A stretch of DNA of 64,000 nucleotides, from contig JAJFPB010000004.1 in the NCBI GenBank assembly GCA_020881915.1, positions 3,286,001-3,350,000 of the forward strand, given 5' to 3'. Under the pieces are notes generated by a model that did no database searches, was not told the origin of the DNA, and was given only the letters and a program-made list of their open reading frames with translations. Both the position numbers and the translations under genes were made by a program. Source of the stretch: Paramyrothecium sp. XJ0827. Its lineage: Eukaryota > Ascomycota > Sordariomycetes > Hypocreales > Stachybotryaceae. Positions 1 through 12,303 of the stretch are shown piece by piece. Positions within the stretch are counted from its first letter, which is position 1, and every line of letters begins with the position of its first letter.

Positions 1-1289
1 TTTATAAAGTAGTTTTAAAGCTATAATATTTCTAGTTTTTATTTATTAATTAAATTTTAATAACTAATTTTTTTACTTAATAAAGTAATAAATCTTCTAC
101 TTAATAATACTTTTATTTTAGATTTTCTTAATTTTTTCTTAATTTTCTTTTTTTAAATTAAATATTAATATTATTATTTTTTTTCTTCTTATATTAATTT
201 TATAGCTTTAAAAAACTAATATAAAATATATTATATAATTTATTATATTTTTTAATATAATAATATAGTAGATTTATTTATTAATATATATTAAGATATA
301 AAAAGAGCTAATATATTTAAAAAATAGGGGTTTTTTATTTAAATTAAAAATTCTTTATATTTAATTTAATTAAATTCCCTTAATTTAATATTAATAGTTT
401 ATATATAATATTATACTTTTTTATTACTTAAGTAATTATTTCTTTTTAGTTTTTTATTAATTAGATCTTAAATTTAAGTAATTTTTATAATTACTATTAT
501 ATATTAGAGATTATAATATATTAACTATTAATTTCTTTTTATACTTAAAAAGAAAGCTTATAATTTAATAATATTTTATTAGCTAATATTTTAGTAAATA
601 TATTTATTATATTATTATATATAAATTCTATAATTTATAGTAATTAAGTTTAATTTACTTATTAAATATTAATAAAGTAATATAAGTAATACTTTAATAT
701 TTAATTTATTTTCTTTATTTATTTATTAATTTATAAGTAAAATACTATAAATAATCTCTATTTAATTTATATTTAGTAATATAATTTTAATTAGAATTTA
801 TTTATAAATAGTAATCTTTAATTAATTATAATTTCTTTAAATATATTATATTTAAATTTTATATTATAATAAAAGATTTTTATTAAGTTTATAATATTAA
901 TTTTATTACTTATAAAAAAAAAAAAATATTTAATATATTAATTTATAATTACTAAGATTATATTAATATTTTAGTTTTATTAATTAATAATAAATAATTC
1001 TATAATAAAATCTATTAATATTTCTTTTTATAGTTTTTAAGATATTAATAGAGATTTTAATATTTAATATAAATAGTATTTCTTTATAATTACTTATTAA
1101 TATATAATATAATTCTTAATTTAATTAATTATATTTTTATAAATTTCTTATTAATAGAACTTTTTTAAATTAATTTTAATATTTATACTTAATTAAAGTA
1201 ATTTATTAGTAGATTATTATAATATAAATAAAGTAGCTTTTATTTTATATTTAATTTCTTTAATATATAAATTTAGTTCTTATATTTAA

Positions 1290-1719
1290 TAGGCTTAGGA
1301 AGATTAGTTAACTAAAAATTAGTTATTCTAAATAACTAATAAAAAACTAAAATTTAGTTAATTAAATTTTAGTTATTTATTTTTAGTAACTTTTTAAAAT
1401 CTCTTATATATATATATAAGGTTAGATAATATTATTTATATTATTATCTATATAAATACTAAAATTATTAGCTTTATTATAAGCTATATATTATATCTAT
1501 ATAAATACTAAAATTATTAGCTTTATTATAAGCTATATATTATATCTATATATATAAAGAATCTTATTATATAGCTATATAAATTAACTAACTAAATTTT
1601 AGTTATTCTAAATAACTAATAAATAACTAAAAATTAATTAATTAAATTTTAGTTAGAATAAAAATTAGTTAACTAAAATTTAGTTATTATTTAATTAGTT
1701 AACTAAATTCCCAAGCCTG
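1290..1719. mobile_element. GTTAAC-box MITE (M1)
   Basis: Terminal inverted repeats T-AGGCTTAGGAAGATTAG and AAATTCCCAAGCCTG bound a 430-bp AT-rich body. The direct repeat ATATTTAA lies at 1282-1289 and 1720-1727, a perfect 8-bp target-site duplication. Subterminal AGTTAACT boxes occur at both ends. The body holds a 49-bp tandem duplication (about 1448-1546). No coding capacity, so non-autonomous. Confidence 0.85.
1448..1546. repeat. two-copy 49-bp tandem duplication inside M1
   Basis: The stretch beginning ATCTATATAAATACTAAAAT and ending in AAGCTATATATTAT occurs twice head to tail with no visible difference, so the duplication is young relative to the surrounding erosion. Confidence 0.75.
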
Positions 1720-2159
1720 ATATTTAATAAATCTAAATAAGTATATAAATTATTAAAAAGGTTTTTATTTCTATATTTTAAATATATTATTAGTTCTAAT
1801 TTATTATATTTAAAGTAATATTACTATATTTTATATATAATATTTATTAATTCTTCTAAGGGTTTTTTTCTTTAAATTATTTTATTATAAAGAGCCTTCT
1901 TTATTTCTTTATAAAGAAAATATTATTTATAATTAATATTTTTATTAATTTAATTTACTATTTTTTTATAAATTAATATTTTATTATTATTTTTTTTATA
2001 AATATAAACTTAAAATATTTTTAATTTATATAAAGATCTTTTATTATATTTAAATTAATTTATAACTTAAGATCTTTTTTTTTATAAAGATTTCTTATTT
2101 AATTACTAGAATTATTATTTTTTACTAATATTATTTTTATTTCTTTTAATACTTTTTAT

Positions 2160-2273
2160 TAGGCTTGGGAAGACTAGTTAACTAGAAATTAGTTAACTAA
2201 AAATTAGTTAACTAAAAATTAGTTAACTAGGAATTAGTTATTAGTTAATTAGTTAACTAGTTTCCCAAGCCTA
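2160..2273. mobile_element. GTTAAC-box MITE (M2)
   Basis: A 114-bp copy made almost wholly of TIRs plus repeated TTAGTTAACTA boxes. The left end is T-AGGCTTGGGAAGACTAG and the right end is AGTTTCCCAAGCCT-A. The flanking 8-mers (CTTTTTAT and CTTAGAAG) do not match, so the site is rearranged or the duplication has decayed. A more eroded GTTAAC-like stretch follows to about 2396. Confidence 0.65.
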
Positions 2274-3300
2274 CTTAGAAGCTAAAATTAAGAAAATTAT
2301 TTAACTAAAATTTACTTATTTTAAATAATTAGTAAATAACTAGAAATTAGTTAATTAAATTTTAGTTATTATTTAATTAATTAATTAATTTCTGAGGTTT
2401 TTTAGAAGCTAATTAGTACTAAAAGAGATCTTATTTTAAATTAATTATAATAAATCCTAGAAAGTTAAGTAAAATTCTTCTCTAAGTTCTTAAAATCTCT
2501 ATATTTTTAATTCTTTAGTAAAATAATTTTCTTTATTATTTCTAAATATAGCTAAGATCTTTACTTAATAATAATATTATTATTAGTAAAAAATATTTTA
2601 ATAGTAATAAATATAACTAAATTAATTAAATAATATCTAATTAATATAAATAATATAAAAATTACTAAATATAAAGCCTCTACTAATTTATTATATTAAT
2701 TTATTATAATAATTAGTAAATAATAGTAGTAATATATATATATAATTAAATAATTTCTTCTAGGTTCTAAAAATAAAGAATCTATTATTATTATTATTAC
2801 TAAGGTTATATAATAGATTATATAATTAGCTTAATTACTATAGTAACTTATATAAACTTATACTAAATAATATATATTATTATATTATAAAGATTTATTT
2901 ATATTATTAATTTAAATAAATTAGATTTACTTAATTATTTATTATAATAATAAGAACTTAGTAAATCTTTTTATTTTTACTATTTATAATAAAAGATATT
3001 TAAAGACTTTACTATCTTTAATTAAGGACTTTATTTTTTATATATTTGTCTTAATTTTTAAATTATAGATCTTATTTTTTAAGAAATATAGCTTATTTTT
3101 AAACTTATTTAAATTCTTCTTTATTTTATTAAAGCTAGTTTTTTGGTAGCTCTTAAATTATATAATAGTTTATATTTATTTTTATATTTACTTTAATTAT
3201 CTTAAGATCTTCTATATATATAAATATTAATTAATATTTAACTTTATTACTAGGGGTTTCTTTACTTAAGAGATCTTATTTCTTAAATATTACTTTAGAC

Positions 3301-3362
3301 CAGGCTTGGGAAACTGGTTAACCTATTTTTGGTTAACTTATTTTTGGTTAGTTACCTATTTT
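3301..3362. mobile_element. truncated GTTAAC-box MITE, GGTTAACC type (M3)
   Basis: Begins with an intact CAGGCTTGGGAAACTGG terminus followed by GGTTAACC boxes, then stops where the next element's terminus begins at 3363. No matching right end is visible, so only the left end survives. Confidence 0.6.
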
Positions 3363-4058
3363 CAGGCATAGGAAAGGTAGTTAACTACTAACTAATTAAC
3401 TAAAAAGTAGTTAACTACTAGTAGTTAGTAGTTAATTATTAGTAGTTAGTAGTTAACTACTAGTTTTTATTTAATATTATAAATATATATATTTATTAGC
3501 CTTAAAAATACTAAATATTACATATATTATATTTATATAAATATAAAAAATCTACTTAATATTATAAAATTTATATATATTAAATACTAATAAAAATAAT
3601 TATATTTTAATCTTAATAATCTTATTTTATAATTATATATTTTATTTTTAATATTCCCTTATAGGATATATTTTTATATATATTTAAGGCTTTAAATATA
3701 TATATATAATTATTTAAATAATATAGTAGTTAATTAGTTAACTACTAACTACTAGTAATTAACTACTTTTTAGTTAACTACTTAGTAGTTAGTAGTTAAT
3801 AGTAGTTAACTAATTAGTAGTTAACTAAAAAGTAGTTAACTACTAATTAATTAACTTAAAAGTAGTTAACTAATTAGTAGTTAACTAAAAAGTAGTTAAC
3901 TACTAATTAATTAACTTAAAAGTAGTTAACTACTTAGTAGTTAACTTAAAAGTAGTTAACTACTTAGTAGTTAGTAGTTAATTAGTTAACTTAAAAGTAG
4001 TTAACTACTAGGTAGTTAGTAGTTAACTAGAAATAGTTAACTACTCTTGCCATCCCTG
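3363..4058. mobile_element. GTTAAC-box MITE, AGTAGTTAACTACT subfamily (M4)
   Basis: Left terminus CAGGCATAGGAAAGG, right terminus CTCTTGCCATCCCTG, 696 bp. The right 350 bp is a dense irregular tandem of AGTAGTTAACTACT units joined by AAAAG spacers. The flanking 8-mers (CCTATTTT and CTATACCA) do not match. The element at 31191-31663 has the same layout and reads as a C-to-T/G-to-A mutated relative, with its own intact duplication. Confidence 0.7.
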
Positions 4059-5039
4059 CTATACCACAATACTATTTATAATAGCACTTTTATTACTTAC
4101 CTAATATATAAGTAGGCTTAATTTTTTATAACCTTTTAATACTTCTTTAGGCAATAAATACTAGATCTATTTTATTCTATAAAACTTAATAAGGTATTTT
4201 TTCTCCTTATGTAGGTATTTCTTAGATATAAGATCTCTAATAATAGGGGAGAAAAGTAGATTAGGCTCTTATTAATTCTAGTATATAAGTAATAGCTTAG
4301 CTCCTAGGTTTTTATCTAGCTTTAGTAAGCTTATTTATTACTAGAGATATTATAAGATTATAATATCTCTAAGATTTATAGTTTAATTAAAGTAAATGAT
4401 ACTACCTATTACCTATTTATTAGATTTAATAGAGAAAAAGCTATTTCCCTTAGAAGATCTCTTTAGATTTAGATTTCTTCCTTTAGTTTAATTAAAATTA
4501 TTTAATAAGATATAATTTCTAAGTTACTTTATAGCTTCTAATTAAATATATAATATATAATTATATTACTAATAATATCTTCTATGGAGTCTTAATAACT
4601 AAATATAAATAATAAAATTAAACTTATAATTATTACTATTTAATATAGAATTCTAGAGGAATTTTAAGAAAGGGATTTATTATAAAATAAAAAAATATAC
4701 TACATTAAGAAATTATATTAAAATACCCTTATATATACTATAGTAATACTACTAAACTCTAGCTATATAGTCTTGCTCTTAGAGTAGTATTTTAGTAAAA
4801 CCTTATTTTACTTCCTACTAGTAGGAAATCTCTAGTATTTCTTACTCCTATAGGACTATAGAGGAAAATTTATATTAATTACTAAAACTTATTAATAACT
4901 AAGTTATTTTTATTAGCTATAATTTAGTTTTCTATATATTAATTTAATTAATATATAAAAATAATTTTATAATTCTAAAGAATTCTTATTTATAAACTTT
5001 AATAATTTTAATTTCTTAAGAGATATTTTAAGGATTAAT

Positions 5040-5420
5040 TATTATAATAAATCTAGTAGCTCTTTTATTATTAGTATAATAATAAATATAGGTTTTAATT
5101 ATAATAGGAGTATAAGTAGATTTTTATATTACTATTCTCTAAGTAATTTTATTTAATTTTATTAAAACTAAATAATTTATACTACTATAGAACTTATTAT
5201 TATTACCTTTAGCTTTATTATTACTATTACTATAGTTATAGCTATAAGATTTATTTAAATCTTAGTAATATAATAATATTTTAATAGCTTTATTAAGTTC
5301 CTATTAAAATAAATAACTTAAGCTGTATAAATACCTATAGTATATTATATTTATTATAAAAAGTTTTAGTATTAATTTTATTATTATTATATTTAATATC
5401 CTCCTAGGTACTAAGAATAA
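5040..5420 (-). repeat. dispersed degraded repeat R1, inverted copy
   Basis: Shares long stretches with copies at about 10700-11010, 28160-28411 and 33190-33600 in the same orientation, and with 16948-17214, 28412-28631, 29867-30230 and 30905-31190 in the opposite one. A recurring signature is TATAGCTATAGCTATAAG beside a run reading CTTAGTAATATAATAATATTTTAATAGCT. No coding sequence is readable. A retroelement remnant is likely from the copy number but no LTR ends could be placed. Confidence 0.55.
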
Positions 5421-5600
5421 AAGACCTATTATTACTACTATTACTAAGGTCACGTAACCTATCACGTAATCAGTTTAACTGCCACAGCGGCTTACACGGA
5501 CTTCTAATAACACTTATTACTTTACTACAAGAAGTTCATTTATTAGATTTACTTAACTATCTACTATAATAGCAAGAGCTTAGCTCTAAACCATTTACAC
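5399..5600. repeat. least-mutated copy of an LTR-like dispersed motif
   Basis: This stretch starts with CTCCTAGGTACTAAGAATAA and continues through CACGTAACC and GCCACAGCGGC, keeping CpG sites that the related copies at 2757, 26955 and 32344 have lost. Reverse-oriented traces occur near 26690 and 29815. It is the best template in the window for measuring the mutation pattern of this family. Confidence 0.5.
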
Positions 5601-6010
5601 TTAGCTTATTAACTTAAGCAGTAAGTCTTACTATCTCTACTATCTATAATAAAGGATCTCTAGTCTAGATTATTAGATTTCCTTAGCTAGATACTTAATT
5701 TTTTTATATTTCTTTTAATCTTTAAATTATAGGCCTTATTTTTAAGAAATATAGCTTATTTTTAAATTTACTTACATTTTCCTTTATTTTATTAGAGTTA
5801 TAATAGGGGAATAGTATATATTATTAGGGGGCCTATTTTTAATAAGGGGATAGTAACTAAGATATCTTAATTTATAATCTCCCCCTACCTAAGCTATATA
5901 TATTTATATAGATTTTAAGTATATAACCCCACTAGTAACTTTATCTTTAGCTACTTACTTAGGTATAATATATTACTTTAATTAGGTAGTGGGTATATAC
6001 TCTATTATAC

Positions 6011-6417
6011 TAGGCTTAGGAAACTGGTTAACCAATTAACCAATAACCTATATTTGGTTAACCAATTTTTAGTTAACCTAATATTGGTTAACTTATTATT
6101 AGTTAACCAATTTTTGGTTTAACTTATTTTTGATTAATCTATTATTAGTTAACCAAATATTAGTTAACTTATTTTTGGTTAATTATCTATTTTCCTATTA
6201 TATGTAAATTAATATCTATAATTATATATATATATATATCTAATAGATATCTTATTATAACTCCTATATAAGCTTTAAAAATCTAGTTATAGCTATTATA
6301 ATAGATAAAAATAAGGTAATTTAATATTAGCTAACCAATTTTTGGTTAACCAAATATTGGTTAACCTGATTTATTTTTGGTTAACCAATTATTGGTTAAC
6401 CAACCTTCCCAAACCTG
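6011..6417. mobile_element. GTTAAC-box MITE, GGTTAACC subfamily (M5)
   Basis: T-AGGCTTAGGAAACTGG to CCTTCCCAAACCTG, 407 bp. The perfect 8-bp duplication TATTATAC lies at 6003-6010 and 6418-6425. Both subterminal regions carry TTGGTTAACCAA boxes, the form before CpA-to-TpA change. The core is AT-rich with no ORF. Confidence 0.88.
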
Positions 6418-6432
6418 TATTATACTAAGTAC

Positions 6433-6730
6433 CAGGCAACGGAAACTAATTAACTAGCTAACTAGAAAATAATTAACTAGAAAGTAGTTAACTAGAAAAT
6501 AGTTATCTTCTAGGGCTTATATATAAAATATAAGCTATAATTCTATATATAAATATATCTAAGGCTAATAAGATTATTTAGAAATAAAGATAATATATTA
6601 ATTATTTAAGTAAATAGAATTAAAATAGTTAGTAACTAACTAGTAGTAACTAGAAAATAGTTAACTAGAAACTAATTAACTAGAAAATAATTAACTAGAA
6701 AATAGTTAACTAGTCTTCCCAAGCCTACTA
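6433..6730. mobile_element. GTTAAC-box MITE, CTAGTTAACTAG subfamily (M6)
   Basis: Begins CAGGCAACGGAAACTAA and ends TCTTCCCAAGCCTA followed by CTA. The direct repeats CTAAGTAC (6425-6432) and CTAAGTGC (6731-6738) match at 7 of 8 bases, the difference being an A/G transition; the CTA in front of the right copy is unexplained. It sits seven bases from the right end of M5, and the two duplications share one base. Confidence 0.75.
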
Positions 6731-7312
6731 CTAAGTGCTAATAATACTACTAATAAATTTAAAACTAATAATATTAAAATTAGACTTAGCAGTACTATAG
6801 CTACTTATATAGAAACTATACTACTACTATAAACTTAATTATAATCTTATCTTTAGTAAGTTCCTTAAGCCCTAGTAGTTATACTAATTTATAATCTCTT
6901 TACTAATAGCACTAGTAATTTAGAGAAGAGCTTATTTATTTTAGATTATAAATAATTATAGTAAATACTAATATTAAATTAAACTATATTATTTTAATTT
7001 AATTACTTTAATTAATAACTTATAATCTAATCTCTACCTCTGCCTCTACCTCTACCTTTACTCTATTATAATAATATTAGTAGTAGTATTAGTATTAGTA
7101 TTATTACTAGTAAAGAAGCTAATTTAAGTAAGGTAGCTTATAATAATATAGGTAATATATAAGGTAGAACTCTTAAGTTTAAAGATATAAGCTCTTTATT
7201 ATTTTATAGGATTCTTAGGTACTCTTAGAGATATATAATAATATTAGGATTATAAATTAGTATTAGTAAGTACTTAATATTTTATTATTTAAAATTAGTA
7301 GATTTCTTATAG

Positions 7313-7590
7313 CAGGCTTAGGAAGACTAGTTAACTATTTCCTAGTTAACTCGAGTTAACTAGTAGTTAACTCGATTCTAGTTAACTATTTTCTAGTTAC
7401 TACTAGTTAGTTACTAACTATTTTAATTCTATTTAATTAAAAAATAAATATATTACCTTTATTTCTATATAATCCTACTAGCCTTAGATATATATATATA
7501 TAGAATTATAGTATATATTTTATATATAAGCCCTTAAAGATAACTATTTTCTAGTTAACTATTTTCTAGTTAACTAGTTTCCCATGCCTG
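7313..7590. mobile_element. GTTAAC-box MITE, CTAGTTAACTAG subfamily (M7)
   Basis: CAGGCTTAGGAAGACTAG to CTAGTTTCCCATGCCTG, 278 bp, with the perfect 8-bp duplication TCTTATAG at 7305-7312 and 7591-7598. Two boxes here read ACTCGAGT, so CpG is retained inside this copy. Its core is a reverse-oriented relative of the core in M6 and M14. Confidence 0.88.
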
Positions 7591-9660
7591 TCTTATAGTA
7601 AAATAAAGCTAATAAATTAAACGCTTCTTAAGTTACTACCTTATAGTAAATAGCTTCTTTATTAAGGGCTTATTAATATATATTTTAGCTAGAATTATAT
7701 AGAAATAAAATATAATATATTAGTTCTAAGTTATATAATTAAGATTATAAGGTAATAATAAGAATATAAATTCCTTTATCTTAGGCTCTTTATATTCCTA
7801 TATTACTATTATCATAGTAATTTCTACTTTAAGAGCTTGTAAAGTATAGTATTACTTAGTAATAATAATATTAATAGTAGTATCTATAACTTAAAGAAAA
7901 ATATTACTAAATTACTTATACCTAAGACTAAGAATCTCTTCTTATTACTACTACCTTATAGTTATATTATTATTTCTATAGTCTCTTTACTTATACTTAA
8001 GTATTTATATAATTATATTATAAAGTTAAAGAAGATTACTTATACTTATTATAAGATATAATTTTATATCTTTTTATATAGTTTCTATAGAACTATTAAT
8101 TCTCTATTTAAAGTTATAATATTAGTTAATATAGTATTTTATTTATTATTACTTCTAAGATATATATTTATTAAAAATATAATAAATAATATATAATTAA
8201 TATTAAATATTATTTTTATTTAGTTCTACTTATATTACCTTAAAAGCTAATTCTATATATATATAAATAATATACTACTATACCTAAAATATATTCCCTT
8301 AGTTATAGGTCTTCTTCTTTAATAAAGTAATTATAATACCTTCCTTAGCTTTAGTTTATATAGTATTTTAACTATAAAGATTATTATTAAAAGAATACTT
8401 ATTAATAGTAGCTATTTTATTAATATTAAGGCTATTTAAGTTAAATATATTATTAATTATACTAGAAATAAATTAATACTTAAAGATATAGATATAGATC
8501 TTAGTATTAATATAATAAATATATAATTAAAGTTATATCTATAGAAATACTCCTATAATAGTATTTCTAAGCCTTTTTTAAAAATCTATAATTATAATAG
8601 TAAGTAAGGGAACTTTAAAGTAAATATAGTATATCTTAAGTTATTAATAAAGCTAAACTAAGCTAACTAAGATTTATAATTAATTAAAGTAAAACCTAAG
8701 TTAGCTATAGATTATTAATTTATAATACCTATAATTTAGTATAAAATTATCTTAAAGTAATTAGTTTTATATATATTATTAATTCCTAGGACTTTAGGAA
8801 ACCTTTTTTATATTTTATAATACTAAGAAATTAAGAATGTATTTAAAATACTATATAATAATCTTCTAGGGATTCTTTTTATTAAAATAGATCTTATATT
8901 AAACTTACTACTTTCTTAAAAGATAGATCTATACTTATATTAGTATTAATTTATTTAATATAGCTCTCCTTAATATAATATAATTATTATAGATATTATA
9001 AGTAATAAAATATAACTTATTAGGAGTTATATTATAAACCTAATCTTCTATCTTATAAGTAATAAGACTATAATTTAAAAAGAGCTTTACTTTTTTTTCT
9101 TTATTCTTTTATTCTTTTATTTATTTATAATTTATAATATAGGTAAATAGGGCTAAGAAGAGACTATAATTATATTTATTATAAGTTCTATAGAACTAAA
9201 AATACCTTACTTTCTTTAGTATATTAGTAATAATATAAAATAAGTAATTTATTTTTATAGTTAAGAATTTCCTAATTTTAGTACTTTAAGGAGCTTAAGT
9301 ATAGCTATAATTATAAATAATCTTATAGTATATTAGTTACTTTATACTATTAATTATAATATAGTTTAATAGTAATTTCTTAATAATACTATTAAGAAAA
9401 TAGAAATTCTATAAGAAGTTATATAGTTTCTTAAAATTATTATATATTTTAAGTAGTAGTAGGGGGGAGATCTAATTCTTAAATACCTTATTAAAGAAGT
9501 TTTTATTATTATTATCTTCTATAATATTACTAGATATATTATTAGAGGCTTTAGTATCTTTAATCTTAATTATAATATTAGAGAATTTATTATAATTATT
9601 AAGGAAGTTATTAGTAATTTTAAAGTAGGTATTTTCTTTTATAAGAGCCTTAGGAACTAT

Positions 9661-9825
9661 CAGGCTTAGGAAACTGGTTAACCAATTAACTAATAACCTA
9701 TATTTGGTTAACCTATTTTTAGTTAACCTATATTTGGTTTAACCAATATTTGGTTAACCAAAAATTGGTTAACCTGATTTATTTTTAGTTAACCAATAAT
9801 TAGTTAACTAACCTTCCCAAGCCTG
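9661..9825. mobile_element. GTTAAC-box MITE, short GGTTAACC copy (M8)
   Basis: CAGGCTTAGGAAACTGG to ACCTTCCCAAGCCTG, only 165 bp. The flanks GGAACTAT (9653-9660) and GGAAATAT (9826-9833) agree at 7 of 8 positions. It is an internally deleted relative of M5, built from boxes with almost no core. Confidence 0.8.
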
Positions 9826-9958
9826 GGAAATATAGTTTTAATTATATTACTATTAAGTTCTTTAAATACTAATATAGTATTATTAAGTAACTTTATTAGG
9901 TTAGATACTAATTCTATAGCTAGGGCTTATATTTCTAAAGCTTTACTAAGAAAGTTAG

Positions 9959-10121
9959 TGTCATGCTAGATATAGCACCTTGGGCCTTGACCCTTGTAAG
10001 GCCCCTAGGACCCCTAGCTTAGTCAGCCGAATCCCCCTATATCTAGGAGGAATCCGGCTCCCTTAGATAGCTAGAGGAGACAAGCTTCCATATAACCACA
10101 GACCTGATTCTCAGCGTAACA
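9959..10121. mobile_element. short solo LTR with 5-bp target duplication
   Basis: A 163-bp GC-richer island begins TGTCATGC and ends GCGTAACA, so it has TG...CA ends with imperfect terminal inversion. The 5-bp direct repeat GTTAG lies at 9954-9958 and 10122-10126. An imperfect hairpin with arms AGCCGAATCC and GGAATCCGGCT sits in the middle. Ends and duplication length are those of an LTR retrotransposon. No internal domain is present, so it is a solo LTR. It retains CpG, so it entered or was reduced to a single LTR after most of the erosion around it. A TGTCACGCC fragment at 14092 may be related. Confidence 0.75.
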
Positions 10122-10699
10122 GTTAGTAATACTAGATCCCTAGGAGCTTAGGGCTATTTATATTATATTTATTAGGTAGATATAATATTAAGTAATATAT
10201 ATAAATGCCTTAAAGCTATTTAGGGCATTAATATTATTAGATATTATATAGTACCTTTAATAGAGCCTCTAGATTATTTTTATTAATTTTATTAGTATCT
10301 TAATTATAGGGAAATTACCCTACGTATTAACCCAGTACTATATAAGAGGATAGGCCATAGGGGCCCTAGCGCCTAATTACTATTTCCCTAGCAAAAATAG
10401 GCCCCCTAATAATATGTACTATCCCCCTATTACTACTCTTTTATTAAAGCTAATTTTTTAATAATTCTTAAATTATATTATAGCTTATACTTACTTTTTT
10501 ATTTATTTTAGATATTTTAAGATCTTCTATATATTATATTAATTAATATTTAGCTTTATTACTAAGACTTTCTTTACTTAAGAAATTTTATTTATTAGAT
10601 AGAAGTAACTTTAGATTCAATATAAAAAGGTCTTAATAAATATCAAGATTATAGAAAGTACTTCCTACTTTATTATTTTTAGTAAATAGATTTATAGAA

Positions 10700-11010
10700 G
10701 ATTTTAATTATAATAAGGCAGTAGGGGAATAAGTAGATTTTTATACTAGTATTCTTTAATTTAATTTAACTTTATTAAGGCAAATAATATATATTACTAT
10801 AGAACTTAGTATAATATTAACTTTGGCTTTACTACTAGTATTACTATAGCTATAGCTATAAGGTTTACTTAGACCTTAGTAGTATAGTAATATCTCAATA
10901 GCTCTATTAAGTTCCTTTATATTAGAATAGATAATTAAGCCTTATAAGTACCTATAGTATATTATATATCTTTATTATTAACTTTATTATTACTATATCT
11001 AAGGTTCTAG
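10700..11010 (-). repeat. dispersed degraded repeat R1, inverted copy
   Basis: Contains the family signature ending TATAGCTATAGCTATAAGG and continues to GGTTCTAG, where element M9 is inserted. The sequence resumes after M9 at 11448. No protein is readable. Confidence 0.55.
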
Positions 11011-11447
11011 CAGGCTTGGGAAGACTAGTTAACTAGAAATTAGTTAACTAGAAATTAGTTAACTAAAAATTAGTTAACTAGGAATTAGTTAACTAAAAAC
11101 TAGTTAACTAAAAATTAGTTAATATATATAAATATATATAATAAATTTACTTTATTATATATAAATATATTATTAGTATTAATATTTAGGGTATATTTAA
11201 TACTTAAATATAAAATTAAATACTTATATTTAATATAAGATTTAAATTATATATTTAATTAAAATCTAATTAACTAATTCCTAGTTAACTTAACTAATAA
11301 CTAACTAACTAATTTTTAGTTAACTAATTTCTAGTTATAACTAAAAATTAGTTAACTAGAAATTAGTTAACTAGAAATTAGTTAACTAAAAATTAGTTAA
11401 CTAGGAATTAGTTATTAGTTAATTAGTTAACTAGTTTCCCAAGCCTG
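11011..11447. mobile_element. GTTAAC-box MITE (M9)
   Basis: CAGGCTTGGGAAGACTAG to CTAGTTTCCCAAGCCTG, 437 bp, with the perfect 8-bp duplication GGTTCTAG at 11003-11010 and 11448-11455. The 12-bp termini are intact. The arms are runs of TTAGTTAACTAA boxes, about six on each side. The core has no ORF. It interrupts a copy of dispersed repeat R1. Confidence 0.9.
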
Positions 11448-11882
11448 GGTTCTAGGTATTAGATCTCCCTATTGAATTATTTTTATTATATCTAGGTCCC
11501 TATTTAATATTCTTAAATTCGGGTTATTTTAATAAATTTCTTAATTATATACTATCTTAAGGTAAATACTTTATATTTTAATATATATATATATACCGCG
11601 TAATATACCTAGCTACTACATTAGTAACCTTATTAGTATATAGACTATAGGTCCTCCACTATAAAGATTATAGATTTAATTCCTACCTATAGTACCTATT
11701 TTTCTTAAAGAAAGTCCCTTCTAAGGAAAAATAGAGCTACTATTATTGGGCCTACCCTATAGATTATGTCCTTATTATTATTACTATATTATACTAAAAT
11801 CTATAGGTATTTTTTCCCTTATATAGGTTAATTAAGGTTTTTCCCTAATAGAGGGCCTTATAGAGGGCTTTATAGGCCTAAG

Positions 11883-12303
11883 CAGGCTTGGGAAATTAGT
11901 TAACTAATTGAATAATAACTAATTTTTAGTTAACTAAAAATTATTCTGAATAAAAATTAGTTAACTAATTTTTAGTTATTCATTAGTTATTCAGAATAAC
12001 TAAAATTTATTCAGCTAATATTATTATATATATATAGCTATATATAAAGATCTATTATATATATAAATACTATATATAGCTTATAATAAAGGGATTAAAG
12101 TCTAATATATATAAAAGCTATAAAATAGATAATATAATATAAGCCCCTTATTATATAAGGTTTTTTAAAAAGCTTCCAAAAATAACTAACTAAAATTTAG
12201 TTAACTAAAAATTATTCTGAATAAAAATTAGTTAACTAAATTTTAGTTATTCATTAGTTATTCAGAATAACTAAAATTTAGTTAACTAATCTTCCCAAGC
12301 CTG
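11883..12303. mobile_element. GTTAAC-box MITE (M10)
   Basis: CAGGCTTGGGAAATTAG to AATCTTCCCAAGCCTG, 421 bp, with the perfect 8-bp duplication GGCCTAAG at 11875-11882 and 12304-12311. A second box type, ATTCTGAATAAA/TTATTCAGAATAA, alternates with AGTTAACT. M12 shares this arrangement. Confidence 0.9.

Noticed and set aside
2289..2396. Another GTTAAC-box element after M2
   Set aside because: Box-like words are present but no termini or duplication can be placed; too eroded to call.
3700..4050. CRISPR-like regularly spaced repeat
   Set aside because: The repeats are irregular GTTAAC boxes within MITE M4, spacers are not unique sequence, and this is a eukaryotic nuclear region.
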